A stretch of DNA of 64,000 nucleotides from Tilletiopsis washingtonensis (taxonomy: Eukaryota; Basidiomycota; Exobasidiomycetes; Entylomatales), in contig NW_020312008.1 of NCBI RefSeq assembly GCF_003144115.1, forward strand, positions 648,477-712,476, in the 5' to 3' direction. Positions 1-12,084 of the stretch are shown here, in pieces (the first letter of the stretch is position 1; each line of letters opens with the position of its first letter). The notes beneath the pieces were generated by a model. That model worked only from the letters and a program-made list of their open reading frames with translations. It did not search any database and was not told the DNA's origin. The position numbers and the translations under genes were made by a program.

Positions 1-503
1 CCTGTACTTGCATGCGCCGAGCGTGTCCATGACAGCCCGATGACAAGTCAGCACCTTTCCTCATTGAAGCGCTCCTGCCTCTCCTGGCTGCGTCGTGTGC
101 TGCAGCGAGCCTCGACGGCGCCGTGCTCGTCCGGAGTGCATCACAGCTCGACGCTCGGTCGCGCTCGCAGGCCTAGTCCACGCACGAAGCCACGCAGCTG
201 CGCACATCGATCACAACAGACGGCAAGAGCAAAGAGTAGCGTTGGATCGCGCCGGCCAGCAAAAGGGTAGGATGGGTGTGTACGACTTGCTACAGCGGGG
301 ACGACTTCGGTTGGGAGAGAGGGATCTTTTTCGCCACGGGCGCGCAGACGAGCGGGGAGAGGAAAAGAGGAGGAAAGGGCGCGCGCCCAGGCAGCGGGCG
401 GCGCATTGGGCGGACGTGCGTGGACGTCCGCCGGTGCTGGGATGCGACGCCCGTGCGGCGAGCCACCGCAACTGACGTGCATCTCGCGTGCGTGCGCGCA
501 CGC
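1..503. other. Gene-free edge, 3' flank of STM1-like gene
   Basis: Nothing with a convincing splice pattern or conserved protein is visible here. It lies downstream of the stop codon of the minus-strand STM1-like gene and probably holds that gene's 3' UTR and terminator. A gene running in from beyond the window cannot be excluded. Confidence 0.5.
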
Positions 504-1986
504 TTAGCCGAGCGACGGGAAGGCGCTCTGGTCCTCGAGGTTGACGCTGGCGCCGGCGTTGCCGCCACGGCCGCCGCGCGGGGCAGCAGCGCCACGCGGG
601 CCGCCACGGCCGCCACGGGCGCCGCGCTCGGCGCCGCGGAACGAGCCACGCTCGCCGCCACGGAAGGCACCGCGCTCGCCGCCACGGCCGCCACGGCCAC
701 CGCGCGCACCGCCGCGGCCGCCGCGCTCGGCACCGCCGGCGGGCTGGTTGAACGTCTGCTCGATCTCGAGCACCTGCCGCTCCTTCTTCTCGCGCGTGCG
801 CCGGGCAGTCTCCTGCGGATGGAGGTGTCAGCGACGGCGAGCGAGCCACGCCGGCAGTCGTCGAAGGGCCATGCCACGCCTTGCACGCATGCACCCGCAG
901 TGCGGCGCTGCACGCTCCGCACAGGCATCTCCCATGCTTCTTACACTCGACTCACCTTCTCCTTGGCGGCCCAGAAGTCCGTGTTGCCCTCGCCCTTCAC
1001 GACCTTCTGGCCGAGGCTCGAGTCGTCCGTCTCGGCCTCGCGCAGCGGCTTGGCGGCGGCGCTGAGCTGGGCGCGCTTGGCCTTCTGCTCGGCCAGGTAG
1101 TCGTCGTACGTCTTGGTGTTGTCCTCCTCCTCCTCCGGCACGGGCGCGACGGCGGGCGCTGCGGCGCCGGCAGCGGCATCGTCGCCGTTGGCAATGGCGG
1201 GCTGCGCGGCAGCCTCGGCGGTGGCCGCAGCGCCCTCGGCGGCGGCGTCGGCGACGGCGTTCTGCTCGGCGGCGAGCTCGCGCTTGCCGTCCTCGCCGCC
1301 CCAGCCCTGGCGCAGGTTCTTGTCCGTGTCGCTGGAGCACGCCGTCAGATGCAGGCCACGTCGCCCCACGCCCGCCGGCACTCACACACGGTCCGTCTGC
1401 GAGTGACGGTCAAAGGCACGGCCGCGGCCGCGCGGTGCGCCGCGGCCACGGCCACGGCTGTCGGAGCCACGAGCGGGGCCTGCAGGTGGAGGATGATGAG
1501 CACGGCCCGTGCAGCGACGCAAGTGCGAGTCCGGCATCGCGAGCCTAGCCCATCATGCTCGACATCGACGGCCCAGCAGCATAATCCCACGCCGTGGCTG
1601 GCACCGCACCACTCCACACGAGTCCACTCACGACGCTCTCCGCGCACATCGCGCTGCTGCGCCAGCTCGGCATCCTCGGGGCCGGCGTTGGCGGCGGGGG
1701 CAGCGCCGCGCTGGGCACCACCGCGGGCGCCGCCGCGGCCAGCACCGCGCTGGTTGGCGCCGCCGCGAGCAGCAGCAGGGGCCGGGGCGGCACCGCCGGC
1801 GCCGACGACGTTGCGCTTGGGCGCAGCGGCCGGGGCTGCAGCAGCAGCCGGGGCAGCGGCGGGCGCGGGCGACGGTCCGTCGTCATCTGGAAGCAGTCGC
1901 GGTGAGCCAGGTCTGAGAATGCACCGTGCTGCTGCACGCGACTCACCGCCCAGCAGCGCGAAGGGGTTTCTGCTTGCGACCGACAT
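504..1986 (-). CDS. STM1: Stm1 / HABP4-SERBP1 family ribosome- and mRNA-binding protein
   Basis: Five exons (1986-1947, 1886-1632, 1479-1386, 1331-956, 812-504) join in frame to about 357 aa. The start MSVASRNPFALLG is typical of fungal Stm1 proteins, which bind the 80S ribosome and mRNA and preserve idle ribosomes. Next comes an Ala/Pro-rich stretch, then an RGRGRG-AFDRHS block leading into DTDKNLRQGWGG, which matches the family's RHSxTDxxKxxxQGWG signature. The middle carries TYDDYLAEQKAKR, another family hallmark. The C-terminus is a long Arg/Gly-rich tract (RGGERG, FRGG units) ending DQSAFPSLG. RGG tails of this kind bind RNA and are usually arginine-methylated. All donors are GTGAGT. The family call is firm; strict orthology to yeast STM1 is inferred. 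Confidence 0.9.
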
Positions 1987-3562
1987 ACTTGTGCGGCCGA
2001 CTTTGGCGCGTCGGAGAAGCTATGCGCGTGTGAAGGGGTGCGACACGAAAGGAGGGTCGGACTGCAAGGCCGGCGACGTGTCAGTGGGAAAGACGGGCGG
2101 CAGCATGGCCTCGCGCCCGTCGCGCCTCTCGCTCGCTGCGCATGGCACGTCACCACAGCAGAGGGTGCAGCAGATGTGCGATGCGGCCTGTGCTGCTGCG
2201 AAGACGCCCAGCAGACGCAGCAGAGCGCCTGCTCGCGGCGAGACGGGCGAGCTTCGCTGTGCGAGCGTCGCGCGTGCAGAGCTTCGCCGCAGCTCGCTGG
2301 CTGGCGGTGCGAGGAGCGCATATGTGCGCGACGGCGAGGCGCGGCGGTGCGGGCGGGCGGCGGCGACTGACCAGGCTCAGACAGGCGAGCGGCTGAGGTG
2401 GAGCGGGGAGAGGGGTGCTAGGGCGGGACGCAGGCAGCCGCGGCGGGTGCGGAGCTGCCTGGCCCGCCAGCGACGACGGCGGCGGCGGCGCGCTGCGACC
2501 AGCTCAGAAGCCTCGGGCGAGGCGGCACGCGCCGCGGCGGCCCCGCCAGACATCAGACGCAGCGCCGCGCGCCAGCGCAGGCGCACGCCCCACGCGGCCA
2601 GCGCCAGGCCGGCCAGCGGGCGCGACGGCCGCATCATGCCGCACGCTCCCGCTCCCGCATTTGCGTGATGACGTCGCCGCCGCCTCACATGCTAGGCTCT
2701 CGAGCAAGCTACACTTCCACAGCGCAGCCGTTCCCTCAACTTGCTATTTCGTGTGCAGGATGTGGCGGCAGCAGCGTCTTGGAGATGCCGCTGTGCGGGC
2801 CAGGCGCGCGCGGGAGCGACTCTCAGCGCGCGGGTCGCCAGCTTTCGCCTTCTCGATGCTGCGCTGCTCAAGGGGCCGCGATGGTCGAGGGCCGCACTGC
2901 ATGACAGCTGGCACCTGCAGCAGTCGCAGCCGTAGCTGCATGGTCCTCTTGAGCAACTCTCTTCATCGCAGTGCTGGAAGTAGATCTGCGGTGCGAGTTG
3001 CAGGGCTGAGCTTGCGACGGCGGACGCCAGGCAGCCTGTGTCGGGAAGAGACAGTCGAGTCGAGATGCGCGAGCAGGGCTCCGGCTGTGCCCCACCCAGC
3101 CAGCACGGCGTCTTCAGCCTCCTCTCCAAAGCCGGTCCTCACTGCATATCTCGCAGCCTGGAGTGCAGCGTCGTCTGTTGCCCTGTCTCTGAGGAGCAGC
3201 AGGGGTTACGTCGCTGGCGCGGGAACAGAGCGGGCGCACCACGTGACGCGTGCCCGCCGCAGCAGCCCTGCCGCGCGCCAGCCGTTCCCACGCAATGCCG
3301 CGGCTCTCAAAGGCGCCGCGCCCGCTCGAGCCTAGCCGTGGCGCTGACATCGCTGAGCTTCGGATGCCGCACGCTGGAGCATCGAGGTGTGCGTATGTGC
3401 ATCGTTTTCAGCGGTGACGCGCAAGGCGCTGCCAAAGGGAGAGACGTGTGTGTGGTGGGTCGTCACTGAGAGAAGAAAAGGGGGGCGGGGATGGGGGACA
3501 GGGGCCAGGCGAGAGAGCGGAGCGGTCAAAAGGGGAGTGGGTGGGCGCCGGAGAGCGCGCGC
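1987..3562. other. Intergenic region between STM1-like and RPS3 genes
   Basis: This 1.6 kb block holds the STM1-like promoter (right of 1986) and the RPS3 3' flank. Open frames here are rich in Arg, Ala and Ser, lack recognisable motifs and show no consistent exon structure. I see no RNA gene or repeat. Confidence 0.5.
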
Positions 3563-4518
3563 CTAGTAGGCGCCAGCGGTGGCCGGGGCCTCGGCCACGG
3601 CGTCGCCCTCCTGCGGCGCCACCTCGGCGGCCGGCGGCGCAGCGACGGGCATGCGCGACTCGGACATGGGCTGCGCAATCGGCTGCTCCTCCTTGGGCTC
3701 GAGGATGGTGACCGCGTCGGGCAGCGGGAACGGCTTGCCGGTGCGGCCCTCCGGGTCCCAGCCCTGCATGCTGTGGCGCGACAGTGTGTGAGCATATGGG
3801 AGGGCACATGCCATGCAACGTCGCTCCATCTCGTCGCCGTCTCATCGCCACCCCTCGCCGTGGCCCTCTTCCCACATTGCACGTCGCAGCTACTCACATC
3901 TTGACCTTGATGCCCAGCACACCCTGCTTCATCAGCACGTGGCGCACGGCCTCGTCGACAAAGTCGCGGCACGGCTGGCCGGAGTGGATCATGAAGCCGT
4001 CGGTGAACTTCATCGACTTGGCACGCGCAGCACGCAGCTTGCCCGAGATGACGACCTCGCAGCCCTTGGCGCCGCTCTCCATGACGAAGCGCAGCACACC
4101 GTAGGCGGCGCGGCGCACGGCAAGGCCGCCGAGCAGCTTGTAGCGCAGGCTCTCGCACTGCGCAACGGCGTGCAGGCCGCGGTTCTGCACCTTCTCGGCG
4201 TAGAGCTCGAGCGAGTTGTCGGGGAACTTGAAGCGCTTCTGCACGAGCGCCGTGAGCTCGCGGATGCGGCGGCCCTTGTCGCCGAGCACCTCCTGCGTGT
4301 GCGTGGCGCGGATGATGATCTCGGTGCGCGCGTGGGTCACGCGGACCTCGCAGCCGGAGTAGCCCTCCTCGGAGAGCTCGCGCGTGAAGAACTCGCCGAG
4401 CTCGGCGGCGAACACACCGTCAGCCACGAACTGCGCGTGGGCGTTAGTGGCATGAATGTGGCGGCAGCATCGGCAGTGCGGCGCGCACCTTTCTGCGCTT
4501 GGAGATGTTCTGCGCCAT
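3563..4518 (-). CDS. RPS3: 40S ribosomal protein uS3 (Rps3)
   Basis: Three exons (4518-4489, 4430-3898, 3770-3563) give 256 aa, slightly longer than yeast Rps3 at 240. The first exon encodes only [10 protein letters not shown], a common arrangement in intron-rich ribosomal protein genes. The KH domain is visible around residues 40-95, with [18 protein letters not shown] as the GxxG-type nucleic-acid loop. The C-terminal domain has [20 protein letters not shown] and GFMIHSGQP, near-invariant in eukaryotic uS3. The phase-2 intron at KVK-I-MQGWDP is supported by clean joining. The tail is an acidic, Ala/Pro-rich extension ending TAGAY. uS3 sits at the mRNA entry channel of the 40S subunit. It is transcribed away from the small gene at 5372, sharing an 850-bp intergenic region. 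Confidence 0.97.
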
Positions 4519-5371
4519 GATGATTCTTGAGGGGAGGTGGTGGGGGTCGCGAGCCAGACGCGGCGGCGGCGAGGCAGCAGCTGCAGCCACGGTGCGCCGC
4601 GTGAGCGACTCTTTTGCGTTGGCGCGGCGTCTGGCAGGAGCGGCACGGCGGCAGGGCAGCAGCGCTGCACACCCGCAGCACCGCGCCGCTTCCTCTCGGC
4701 CGGCTGCGAAATCTGGCGCGCGCCGCCCAACACCCCTTCGCGCTTGGCAGCCTTCAGCCTCGTCCACCACACCCTCGAGGCGCGAAGTGAGTCCCCTCCC
4801 GCACCGCACGCAGCAGCAGCGCGAGCACGCGGCGATGAAGAGCGGCGCACATTACGCGCCTTTAAACTGGCACCTCTTATTGTCAGGCGGCCTGCCGCTA
4901 TGGCGCACCCGCGACCACACTCGCACCCGCGTCGGCACGGCCGTCGATGCTCCTCACTCTGCATATCTGAGCCGTCTTTCTCTCGCTCGCTGCTGCTGCG
5001 CGTGCAATGCCGTGCACGTCGTACAAGCGCTGACACGCCTCGTCTCGCTTGCAGCTGCGACGTGTCTGCGGCAGGTCCTCGCGCGGCGGCGTGTCAATGT
5101 CATGCCTTCGCACTGCTTTCGTGTGCCGGGCCGCAGAGGATGGGCAGTCGGGGGTGCGACTGGGTCCGAGCCCACAGTAAGCCGTACCAGCCCACTTCCG
5201 CGTTCGCCTAGCGCGCTCGTGATGGGGCTCGGGCATCGCAGCCGGGGCACCGCCGTGCCGCCGCCCTCATCTGTGCGCGGGTGATGAATGTGTCCTCGTC
5301 GCTCTCCTCAGCTCTCTCGCTTCTCTCTGCGCTACCATCTGTCGCCGAGCCCTACCATCTCTCAACAACTC
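4519..5371. promoter_or_regulatory. Divergent promoter region, RPS3 and small unnamed gene
   Basis: This region separates two divergently transcribed starts. It contains an AT-rich island, TTTAAA at 4861-4866, within otherwise GC-rich DNA. A CT-rich leader at about 5290-5371 lies directly before the plus-strand ATG, as is common at fungal starts. No known ribosomal-protein promoter box was recognised. Confidence 0.45.
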
Positions 5372-5866
5372 ATGCCAGCCATGGTTTGCTTCTCGTCCGC
5401 CTCCTCGCGAGCACGACTGACTCCTAGCGCAGAAGAAACGCGAAGCGAGCGAGGAGGCGCACGACGTCGCTGCCAAGAGTGCCGTGCGTGCGCTCGCCAT
5501 GTGGCTGCGGCCTGCTGCGTCTGACGCTTGCTGTCCAGGCATTCGACGACGACGCCGCGGTGGAGCTGAACTACGCCATCCGCAAGGTGATCACTGCGCA
5601 CGCCAACGAAGTGAGCGCGCTGCCGCCGTTGGCCTCGCCGACACTGCGGGTACTCACCACCACTCTGTGCCCAGCTGTACGATCACGCGCCCTCGCTTGT
5701 GCAGTTCAGAGCCAAGGGCCGCATCCACCGCCACATTGGCACGCTCCTGGGCAGCGCCCGCGCCGGCGCAGAGGCGGGCCGCCGCTTCGAGGCCGACAAG
5801 AAGGCCGCTGCGGCGCCCGAGAAGAACTCGGCCACACCGAGCCCCAAGAAGGCCAAGCACGAGTGA
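5372..5866 (+). CDS. Small charged protein, unnamed family (paralogue of 19990-20709)
   Basis: Four exons (5372-5383, 5433-5483, 5539-5610, 5675-5866) give 108 aa. I do not recognise the family. The middle is helical and mixed-charge: AVELNYAIRKVITAHANE then LYDHAPSLVQFRAKGRIHRHI. The end is lysine-rich, ATPSPKKAKHE, resembling a nuclear localisation or CDK-type site. The protein aligns along its length with the product at 19990-20709 (KLAYAMMKVATSH-MAAIFEASPELLPWKPKGRLNDKV and ATPSPKKAK), which supports both gene models. The first donor, GTTTGC, is atypical. A start at the inner ATG (5381) would drop three residues. No signal peptide or membrane segment is present. Confidence 0.7.
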
Positions 5867-6925
5867 CGTGGATGTTGGCTGAAGCGACAATGAGAGATGA
5901 GCTCGTTCTGCCGACTGTGTGAGAGCTGCGCAAGGTGCTTGCTGCGGACTCGACGTGCGTCCGTCTGTCGTGCCTCACACACCCAGCATCGCAACCTCCA
6001 ATCTCGTTCTTGCTCCAGCCTTGCGGTGTTCAAGTGACAGCGGAGCGCCTCTCTCTCTCTTGAGCGCTCAGCGTCCGCTCCGCTGGGTGGTGGAGCACGT
6101 CTTGAGGCGAGCGTGCATAGAGTCGCAGAGATGGCAGTCGTTGGTGAGCGGCGCCCGCGTGCCCACCAGCCGCCGGCCGCTGCGGACAATAGCAGCGCTC
6201 ACAGCCGGCAGCGGCCGCTCCGCTTGTGGCTGAGCCGCCGCGAGCTACACTGCATCGCGATTCTCCAAGAGGCCGAGCGTGGCAGACCCTTGCCAGTCGG
6301 ATGGGCGCTGCTGATGCTGCTGCCAGTGCGAGGCGAGGCGAGGCGAGCCGGCGGCACGCGCCTCGGCGCGGCAGAGGCGCTGCCGGCGGCATGCAGCGCG
6401 CCTCGGCAGCAGCGCCGAGCCGCGCGTGTTGGTGTCGTGTTGCTCTGCTCCTCCTCAAGCGCCAGCGTCCTTCTGGCCCCATGAGCACGGCACACGCCGC
6501 ACCCGCAACCATGCATGGCCGTACTGACATCACACACGGCGCTTATGCACCGCAGAGCGTGATGTCGGGTCGCTGTCGTCGAAGGAAGGCGCACCTCATC
6601 TCGCACCCGCCGCCGCCGGCGCGCGCTCAAGCCGCCGGGGCGCCGACGCCACACAGCCGCAGCTCGCTCAGGAGTGGCGCCGCAGCCCCGAGGTCCGCAA
6701 AGAGGCCGCTCGGCAGGCTTTGCTCGAGCGACAGGGGCAGCACCCGTCTGTGGGCCAGATCTGGCAACAAAGGCCTCAGAAAAGGCCTCCTGCTCCGCAC
6801 TTGATCTCGCAGTCAAGAGTCAGCGGCCTTCTTGTCCTCTCACCTCTCGCCCATCTCTCGCTTCTCTTCCACCTCTCGCTCTCGCTCTCGCTCTCTCGCT
6901 CAAGCACCACCACACTCCTTGCACC
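5867..6925. promoter_or_regulatory. Intergenic region with CT-rich leader before secreted KNH-type gene
   Basis: About 1 kb without a supported gene. Positions about 6846-6910 are a strongly pyrimidine-rich tract (repeated CTCTCGCT units) just before the ATG at 6926. Such tracts mark core promoters and transcription starts in fungi. The rest shows nothing I can name. Confidence 0.45.
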
Positions 6926-7819
6926 ATGTCGCTCCTTCGTGCTCTTCTCTTCGTCGCCGTGCTGGCTGCCAGCGTCTTCGCACAGGCGTCCAATGACAAC
7001 CCCGTGCGTCGCGCGTGACCTGCACTGCCTCGCCAGTGCTAATGCAGGCGGTCTTCTAGAATGGCAAGACGCTCTACGTCTCGGAGTGAGTGAGCAATCG
7101 CCCTGCGCACTTGGCGCTGCTGCTGACGACATCTACTCGGCAGCCCGCACTGCAACTCGTACCAGGTGCGCCTGCCCGAAGCTCACCATGCCCGCGCTGT
7201 GCTCACTGCCCCGTGCAGTGCCGTGTCAACTGGCGCCAGGGACAGGACGTGTTCGTCAAGTGCGTTCTGATGCTCTGCTACGGCTGCGCTCGCACGCTGA
7301 CACCACTGCGATCACAGCTGGATCAATGCGCCGCGCGGCAAGCTCGACATTCAGCTCGCGCCCGAGTCGGACCAGAGTCTGCCAACGTGTGAGTGCAGCA
7401 GCACCACACTGCACTTGTCGGCAAATGCCTTACCTCTCGCGACGCTCAGACACGCTCGCGTCCAACATCGGCGCCGTGCACGGCAAGGCCACGGTGCGTG
7501 GCACGCAGACTCCCGTCGCTGCAGTCAGGACAGTGCTGATGCTTGCCGCTGCAGTGCAACAACGCCGGCACGGGCAAGCGCTGCGGCCGCTGGGACGGAA
7601 AGGTGCCCGCCGACGTGCGGCCAGGCGGTGAGTGCCTGTGTCGCTGCTTTGAGAGATGCACCTGCTGAGAGAGCACTTTCCGGCGCAGAGTACAGCATCG
7701 TCGTCAAGAGCCTCAGCAGCAACGCCGTCGGCTACACGGACGTCATCCGCGTGCGCGTCGCCAAGAAGGACCAGCGCCGCCGCCTGCCGGAGCAGCTCGA
7801 CGACGACGTCGAGGCCTGA
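6926..7819 (+). CDS. Small secreted Kre9/KNH-type (Ser-Thr-rich GPI family) protein
   Basis: About 161 aa from eight short exons joined by seven introns, with the first exon at 6926-7003. A clear signal peptide starts the protein (MSLLRALLFVAVLAASVFAQ). The mature part has the Ig-like fold pattern of the Kre9/KNH N-terminal domain: VNWRQGQDVFVNW, then KLDIQLAPES, then LASNIG, and finally RPGEYSIVVKS with SNAVGYTDVIRV. Family members are secreted or wall proteins linked to beta-1,6-glucan or surface adhesion. There are four cysteines, and the C-terminus is charged (RRRLPEQLDDDVEA) rather than hydrophobic, so no GPI anchor is expected. The intron density is high even for this window. Exact wall function is unknown. 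Confidence 0.8.
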
Positions 7820-8366
7820 GCGTCACAGCACCAGCACTGTCCGACTCACATACCACCGCCTCATCACTCATCTAGACCCATCACTGCCGCTGCCCTTCTG
7901 CGCGCGCACCACATCACATCAAGACCAGCACCACCACCTCATTCGGATACGACGAGAAAAATGCATTAATGACCGCGAGCTTGGATGAGACGGGACGGGT
8001 GTGACAGATGAGGTGCGCATCAGAGTGCGAGAGGAGGAAGAAACGAGCGCGAAGAGCGCATGTGTGGGATGCTGAGCGAATGCAGTGGGCAGAAGAGACG
8101 CCGCTGTGTGGTGTGTAGGGTGCATGTGGAAGGATGCTGAGGTGCGCTTGGTCGGGCGCGATGGGCTGGGCTGAGGTGCGGAGAAGCCGCAGATGGACGC
8201 GAGGAGTGGCTCGCTGTGGGCTTCGGGTGGTGGGTCCGAGTATGGAGGGTGCAAGGCACTGACGTCGAGAGGCGAGACGTCGCCGAGCATGATGGCGCGA
8301 GTGGGCGCGTGGAGGCGCAGAGGAACGCAGGGAGCCGACGCAGCAAAGGCGCCGCTGCGCGTCCTG
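7820..8366. other. Convergent intergenic region, KNH-type and Med11-like genes
   Basis: Both flanking genes end here, so this is probably two 3' UTRs and terminators. An AT-richer patch with ATGCATTAATGA at about 7961-7972 may carry polyadenylation signals. No gene is supported. Confidence 0.4.
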
Positions 8367-9644
8367 TCAGGCAGCCGTCGTCTGCTCGGCCTCGACGAGC
8401 GGCGACGAGGGCGCACCGGCAGCCGGCGGCGTGGTCTCGGCAGCGACGGCAGCGGCAGCGGCGGGTGCTAGCGGCTGCGATGAGGCGCGCGGCGAGGAGC
8501 GACGACGGTCGCCGTGGCTCGAGCGTCGCGGCGCACGCGTGCTGCTGCTGTTGTCGCGCGGCGGCAGGCCGAAGCCGAAGAGGGCACCGATCAGGCGGGC
8601 GTCCTCGTTCTGCTTGCGGCTCAGCAGCTTGGCGCCGCCCTCGGCCAGGTCGTGCGCCGAGCTGATGGACGAGGCCAGTGGCCGCACCGTGGCGATGCTG
8701 GTGGAGCTGTCGAACGAGTGCAGCGGCGGCCGGGTCGTGCCGGCAGCCTGGGCGGCAGCGTCACGCGTCATGCCCGTGCCCGGCGGCATGTCCTCGGCGA
8801 GCTGCGCCAGGGCGCCGTTGAGCTCTGTCCAGGAGCGGTGCTGCAGGCGCAGGGCGCCCAGCGAGAGCTCGGCATCGCCCGATGCCGACGTAGAGGCGCG
8901 GGCGCCAAAGGCGTCGCGCAGCCCGACGTCGTGACCACGCGTGGCCGAGCCGGCCTCCACGCGGGCGACGTAGGAGTTGAGCGGCGCAGCGGCGGAGAGG
9001 GCACTGCGAGAGTCGGCGCGCAGCGTGGCGACGGCGGTGCGCAGAGAGGACTGCACGTCCTGTAGGCGCCAAGAGCACGCATGAGCGGCCTGACAACAGC
9101 GAGACGCAGCAGCGAACACTCACGTTCAACGTCGCGAACCACTCCGTGGCCTTTGCCTCGAAGGCACGGACCCGCTCGGCGCCCGTGCCGACGGAGAGGA
9201 TGTCGTCCTCTGCGCCGTCGTCGCCGAGCTGCTGCGTCGTCTGGGCGGTGCGCCGGTCGATGTCGGACGCGACGGAGACGAGCGTGGAGAGCGAGCCGGC
9301 AGCCTGCGAGAGGAGCGAGGCGAGGTGCTGCGGTGCCAGGTGTGAGCCCAAGCGACGGCAGAGAAGCGGCTTCGCCAGGCACTCACCTCGTCGCACTCCT
9401 TCAGACGGTCGATGGCGCGCTCCTTCTTCTCGTTGCTGGCGCGCCGGCGCTGCATCTCGGCGCGCTCGCTCTCGCTCGCCGCCGGGCTGGTGCTGCCGCT
9501 GGCGAGGCGCGGCGAGGGCGCCCGGCGCAGCACGTAGCTGCTGCCCTGCGCGCTGTTGCTGCGGCTGCTGCTGGCGCTGCCCGGCGCCGGCGGCGCGAGC
9601 GCGGCGCCCGCCGACGAGGTGGAGGAGCTGGCGTGCGCGTCCAT
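8367..9644 (-). CDS. MED11: Mediator subunit 11-like protein with long C-terminal extension
   Basis: Three exons (9644-9387, 9327-9124, 9059-8367) give 384 aa. After a Ser/Ala-rich N-terminus the Med11 pattern appears at about residues 75-155. It runs KKERAIDRLKECDEHLASLL-SQAAGSLSTLV, then FEAKATEWFATLNDVQSSLRTAVATL, matching the family layout of a two-helix hairpin (ID-RL-xx-D-xx-IAxLL-xxAG, then F-xx-T-xx-YF-xx-L-xx-V). Med11 pairs with Med22 in the Mediator head module and contacts TFIIH and Pol II. The remaining 230 residues are low complexity (Ser, Ala, Thr, Pro) with a short RRSSHGDRRRSS basic patch; Med11 proteins are usually under 200 aa. The family call rests on the short core, so it is good but not certain. 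Confidence 0.68.
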
Positions 9645-12084
9645 GCTGGGCGTCGAGGTCAGCGGCGAGACGAGCGGCGAGCGCGGAGGGTGCGGAGTGA
9701 GAGGAGTAAGGAGGATGCGATGCTGGTGGGAGTGGCAGGCAGAGCAGCGGAGACGGCGCCGCCTTATGGGGGCTGCCGGGCGCAGCGGCAGCACGATGAG
9801 CACGAGGGGCGGAGTCTGGAAGCACGATGCAAGCGCAGCGGCGGCGGCGCGGCGGCGGCACGCGGCGGTGCAGCGCAGCGCATGCATCTCGCAGGCGCGA
9901 CGTCGTTAAACTCGCACGCCTGCCAGCGGTGACAGGCGCTCCTGCAGCCGCCGCAGGGCGCCCGCGCCGTGCCGCACACATCAGCTGCTCGGTACACTCC
10001 ACGCTGCGGCGAGCCAACATCAGGCAAGCGCAACAGCAAGGCGAGAGCCCGAGAGGGCAGCCAGAGTTTGGCGGCAGGGCGGCGCTGATGGCCTGCAGGG
10101 GCGGGCAGCGCCGCAGCGCAAGATGCGGCGCCGCCGCCGACGCCCGCACCGCGGCGCAAGCTCGGCCTCGGGCTCGGGCGCGACGCCGCACGGCACAGCG
10201 GCCGCCGCAGCGTCACAGAGGCTGGCAGCAAGCAGCGGCACCGCGATGGTCCTCTCGTGCCCCCATCTGATCCGCAGCCGCCATCGCCCGCACCGCACAA
10301 GCACGGCCTCCAAGCCTCTGACAGCAGCGGCATGTGCAGTGCGCAGGAAAGCGCGCCTCGCGGAGAGAGCGATGGCGGCTCTTGAGCGCGCTGTTCGCCC
10401 GCTGGTGACGCCACGGTCGCACCGCGGCAGGAGAGATGCTCGCGCCTCGCGCCTCTCCCCACGCCTGCGAGACGACCGCTCCCAGATTCCTTGCTGGGCC
10501 GCCGCCGTTGTGCCTGCCGCTGCTTGAGCCTCCGCAGGCCCGCAGCGTCAGGCTAAAAGCGTGCCTGGCACGGCGTCTGGCAGATGCAACGGCGAGCTCG
10601 CAGCTCGGCCTCGCCCTTTTTCCGCTGGAGGCGCATGCGGGCACGGCGCCTGCAGCGCGGGCGCGTGGGAGCAGCGTCGTATGAGCGGCGAGCGGCCGGC
10701 GACCCGCGCGCGTGCCGCTGCATGGGCCCCAGCACCAGGCCCTCGTCGCCGTCGCCGGCTTGCTGGTGAGCCCTGGACAGCCTTCGAGTCCCGCTGCTCT
10801 GCCAGCAATCACAGACGCAGGGTGCAGCGCCGCTGGCGTCAGCAGCTGGCATGCGCGGCGCCGAGGTATGGAGGCCGCTGCGTGCGAGTTGGCCGCGCTC
10901 CACCACCTCCTCCAAGTCCGCCCTCCTCGCCTGAACATCGGGGCGCAAGAGAGGCCGCGGCTGCTTGCTGGGGGCGCACCCGCTGCGACATGGCCGTTGC
11001 AGAGCTCCTGCATCTGCCGATTGCAGCAGGATGAATAGAAGCGTCGCACTGCCCGGCTCATCTTCGGCTGAGACGTGAGGCGCAGAGCGCGCAAGAGGCG
11101 CCCGCTCGCGCGCCTATGGCGTGTGGCAGAGGGCGGGCAGATCGCGGCGCTTCGGGCCGACCAGCGGCGGCGCGGCTGAAGCAGCGAAGGCGCGGCGGCA
11201 CCGCTTCTTGCTCTGCTGCGCGCGCCCTCCCGCCGGCACCGCACGCATCGTCCGGAGATCTCGATGTGCGGCTCGCCATCGAGGGTGCGCCGCCGCGGCT
11301 TGCGCTGCGAGCACTGCTGGCTGCACGTTGCCGCAGCAAGGATATTTGCAACGCCCTGGGCGGCGCCTTCCCCGCATCAGGACGCGATGGTCGGCGACGC
11401 AGCTTGCTAGCGCAGCCTCGGGTCGCCTGTGCAGCTGCAGCTGGGGCCCAGGGTGTGGGGAGGGCTGGGCTCGCAGGAGACACCGCGTGCAGACGCCGGC
11501 CTGTCAAGCGGGCCTTGGACGCTGCCAAGGCGCTCCGACGCGCCTGCTCCCAGCCGCCAGGAGGCTGCCTCGATCAGGCAGCGAGGATCAGAGCTGGCGT
11601 CACGAGGCGGCGCCGAGCTGCAGGCGCACGCTCCGCAGCGCGGCGATCATGCGGCGCGCGCCGCACGACGCCTCTCTTCGGCCCGCGCCCGCGCCGCGAT
11701 CGCAGCTGCTGCAGGCGCCTTCTCTGCGTGGCTGCGCTGCCATCGGGCGGAGTGTGGCGCCCATGACGGCGTGGCGAGCCTGCTGTGCATCGCACACCCC
11801 TCGTTCCGCTGCACGGCCGACGTCGGCGACATTTCACACACGTTCCGACACGCTGGTGCACATGCTGCAAATAACAGATTCCTGCGTCTTCCGACGGCTG
11901 CGGCGGAGAGATACATGCAGGGGCGCGCGTGCGGCTCGATGCGCCAGCTGTGGCGCAGAGCACACACTACTTGCTCTGTGAGAGGCGTGGAGGTGGGGAT
12001 GCAGACGGAGCAAGAGATGGAGAGAACGAACGAATGACACGGCAAGAGATGCGGAACATGGATGGAAGCGCAGGCGATCTACGC
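9645..12084. other. 2.4-kb gene-poor block upstream of Med11-like gene
   Basis: The left end is the Med11-like promoter and the right end is the subtilase 3' flank. Long open frames on both strands are GC-driven: they are Arg/Ala/Cys-rich, overlap each other and lack motifs or plausible splicing. I see no tRNA, repeat or transposon remnant. An unannotated non-coding RNA is possible. Confidence 0.5.

Noticed and set aside
881-2668. A 595-codon plus-strand open frame
   Set aside because: It overlaps the STM1-like gene on the opposite strand; composition is that of a shadow frame and no motif is visible.
9700-12000. Possible genes in overlapping 200-350 codon frames
   Set aside because: Frames on both strands overlap, are Arg/Ala/Cys-rich and lack start context, splice patterns or motifs.
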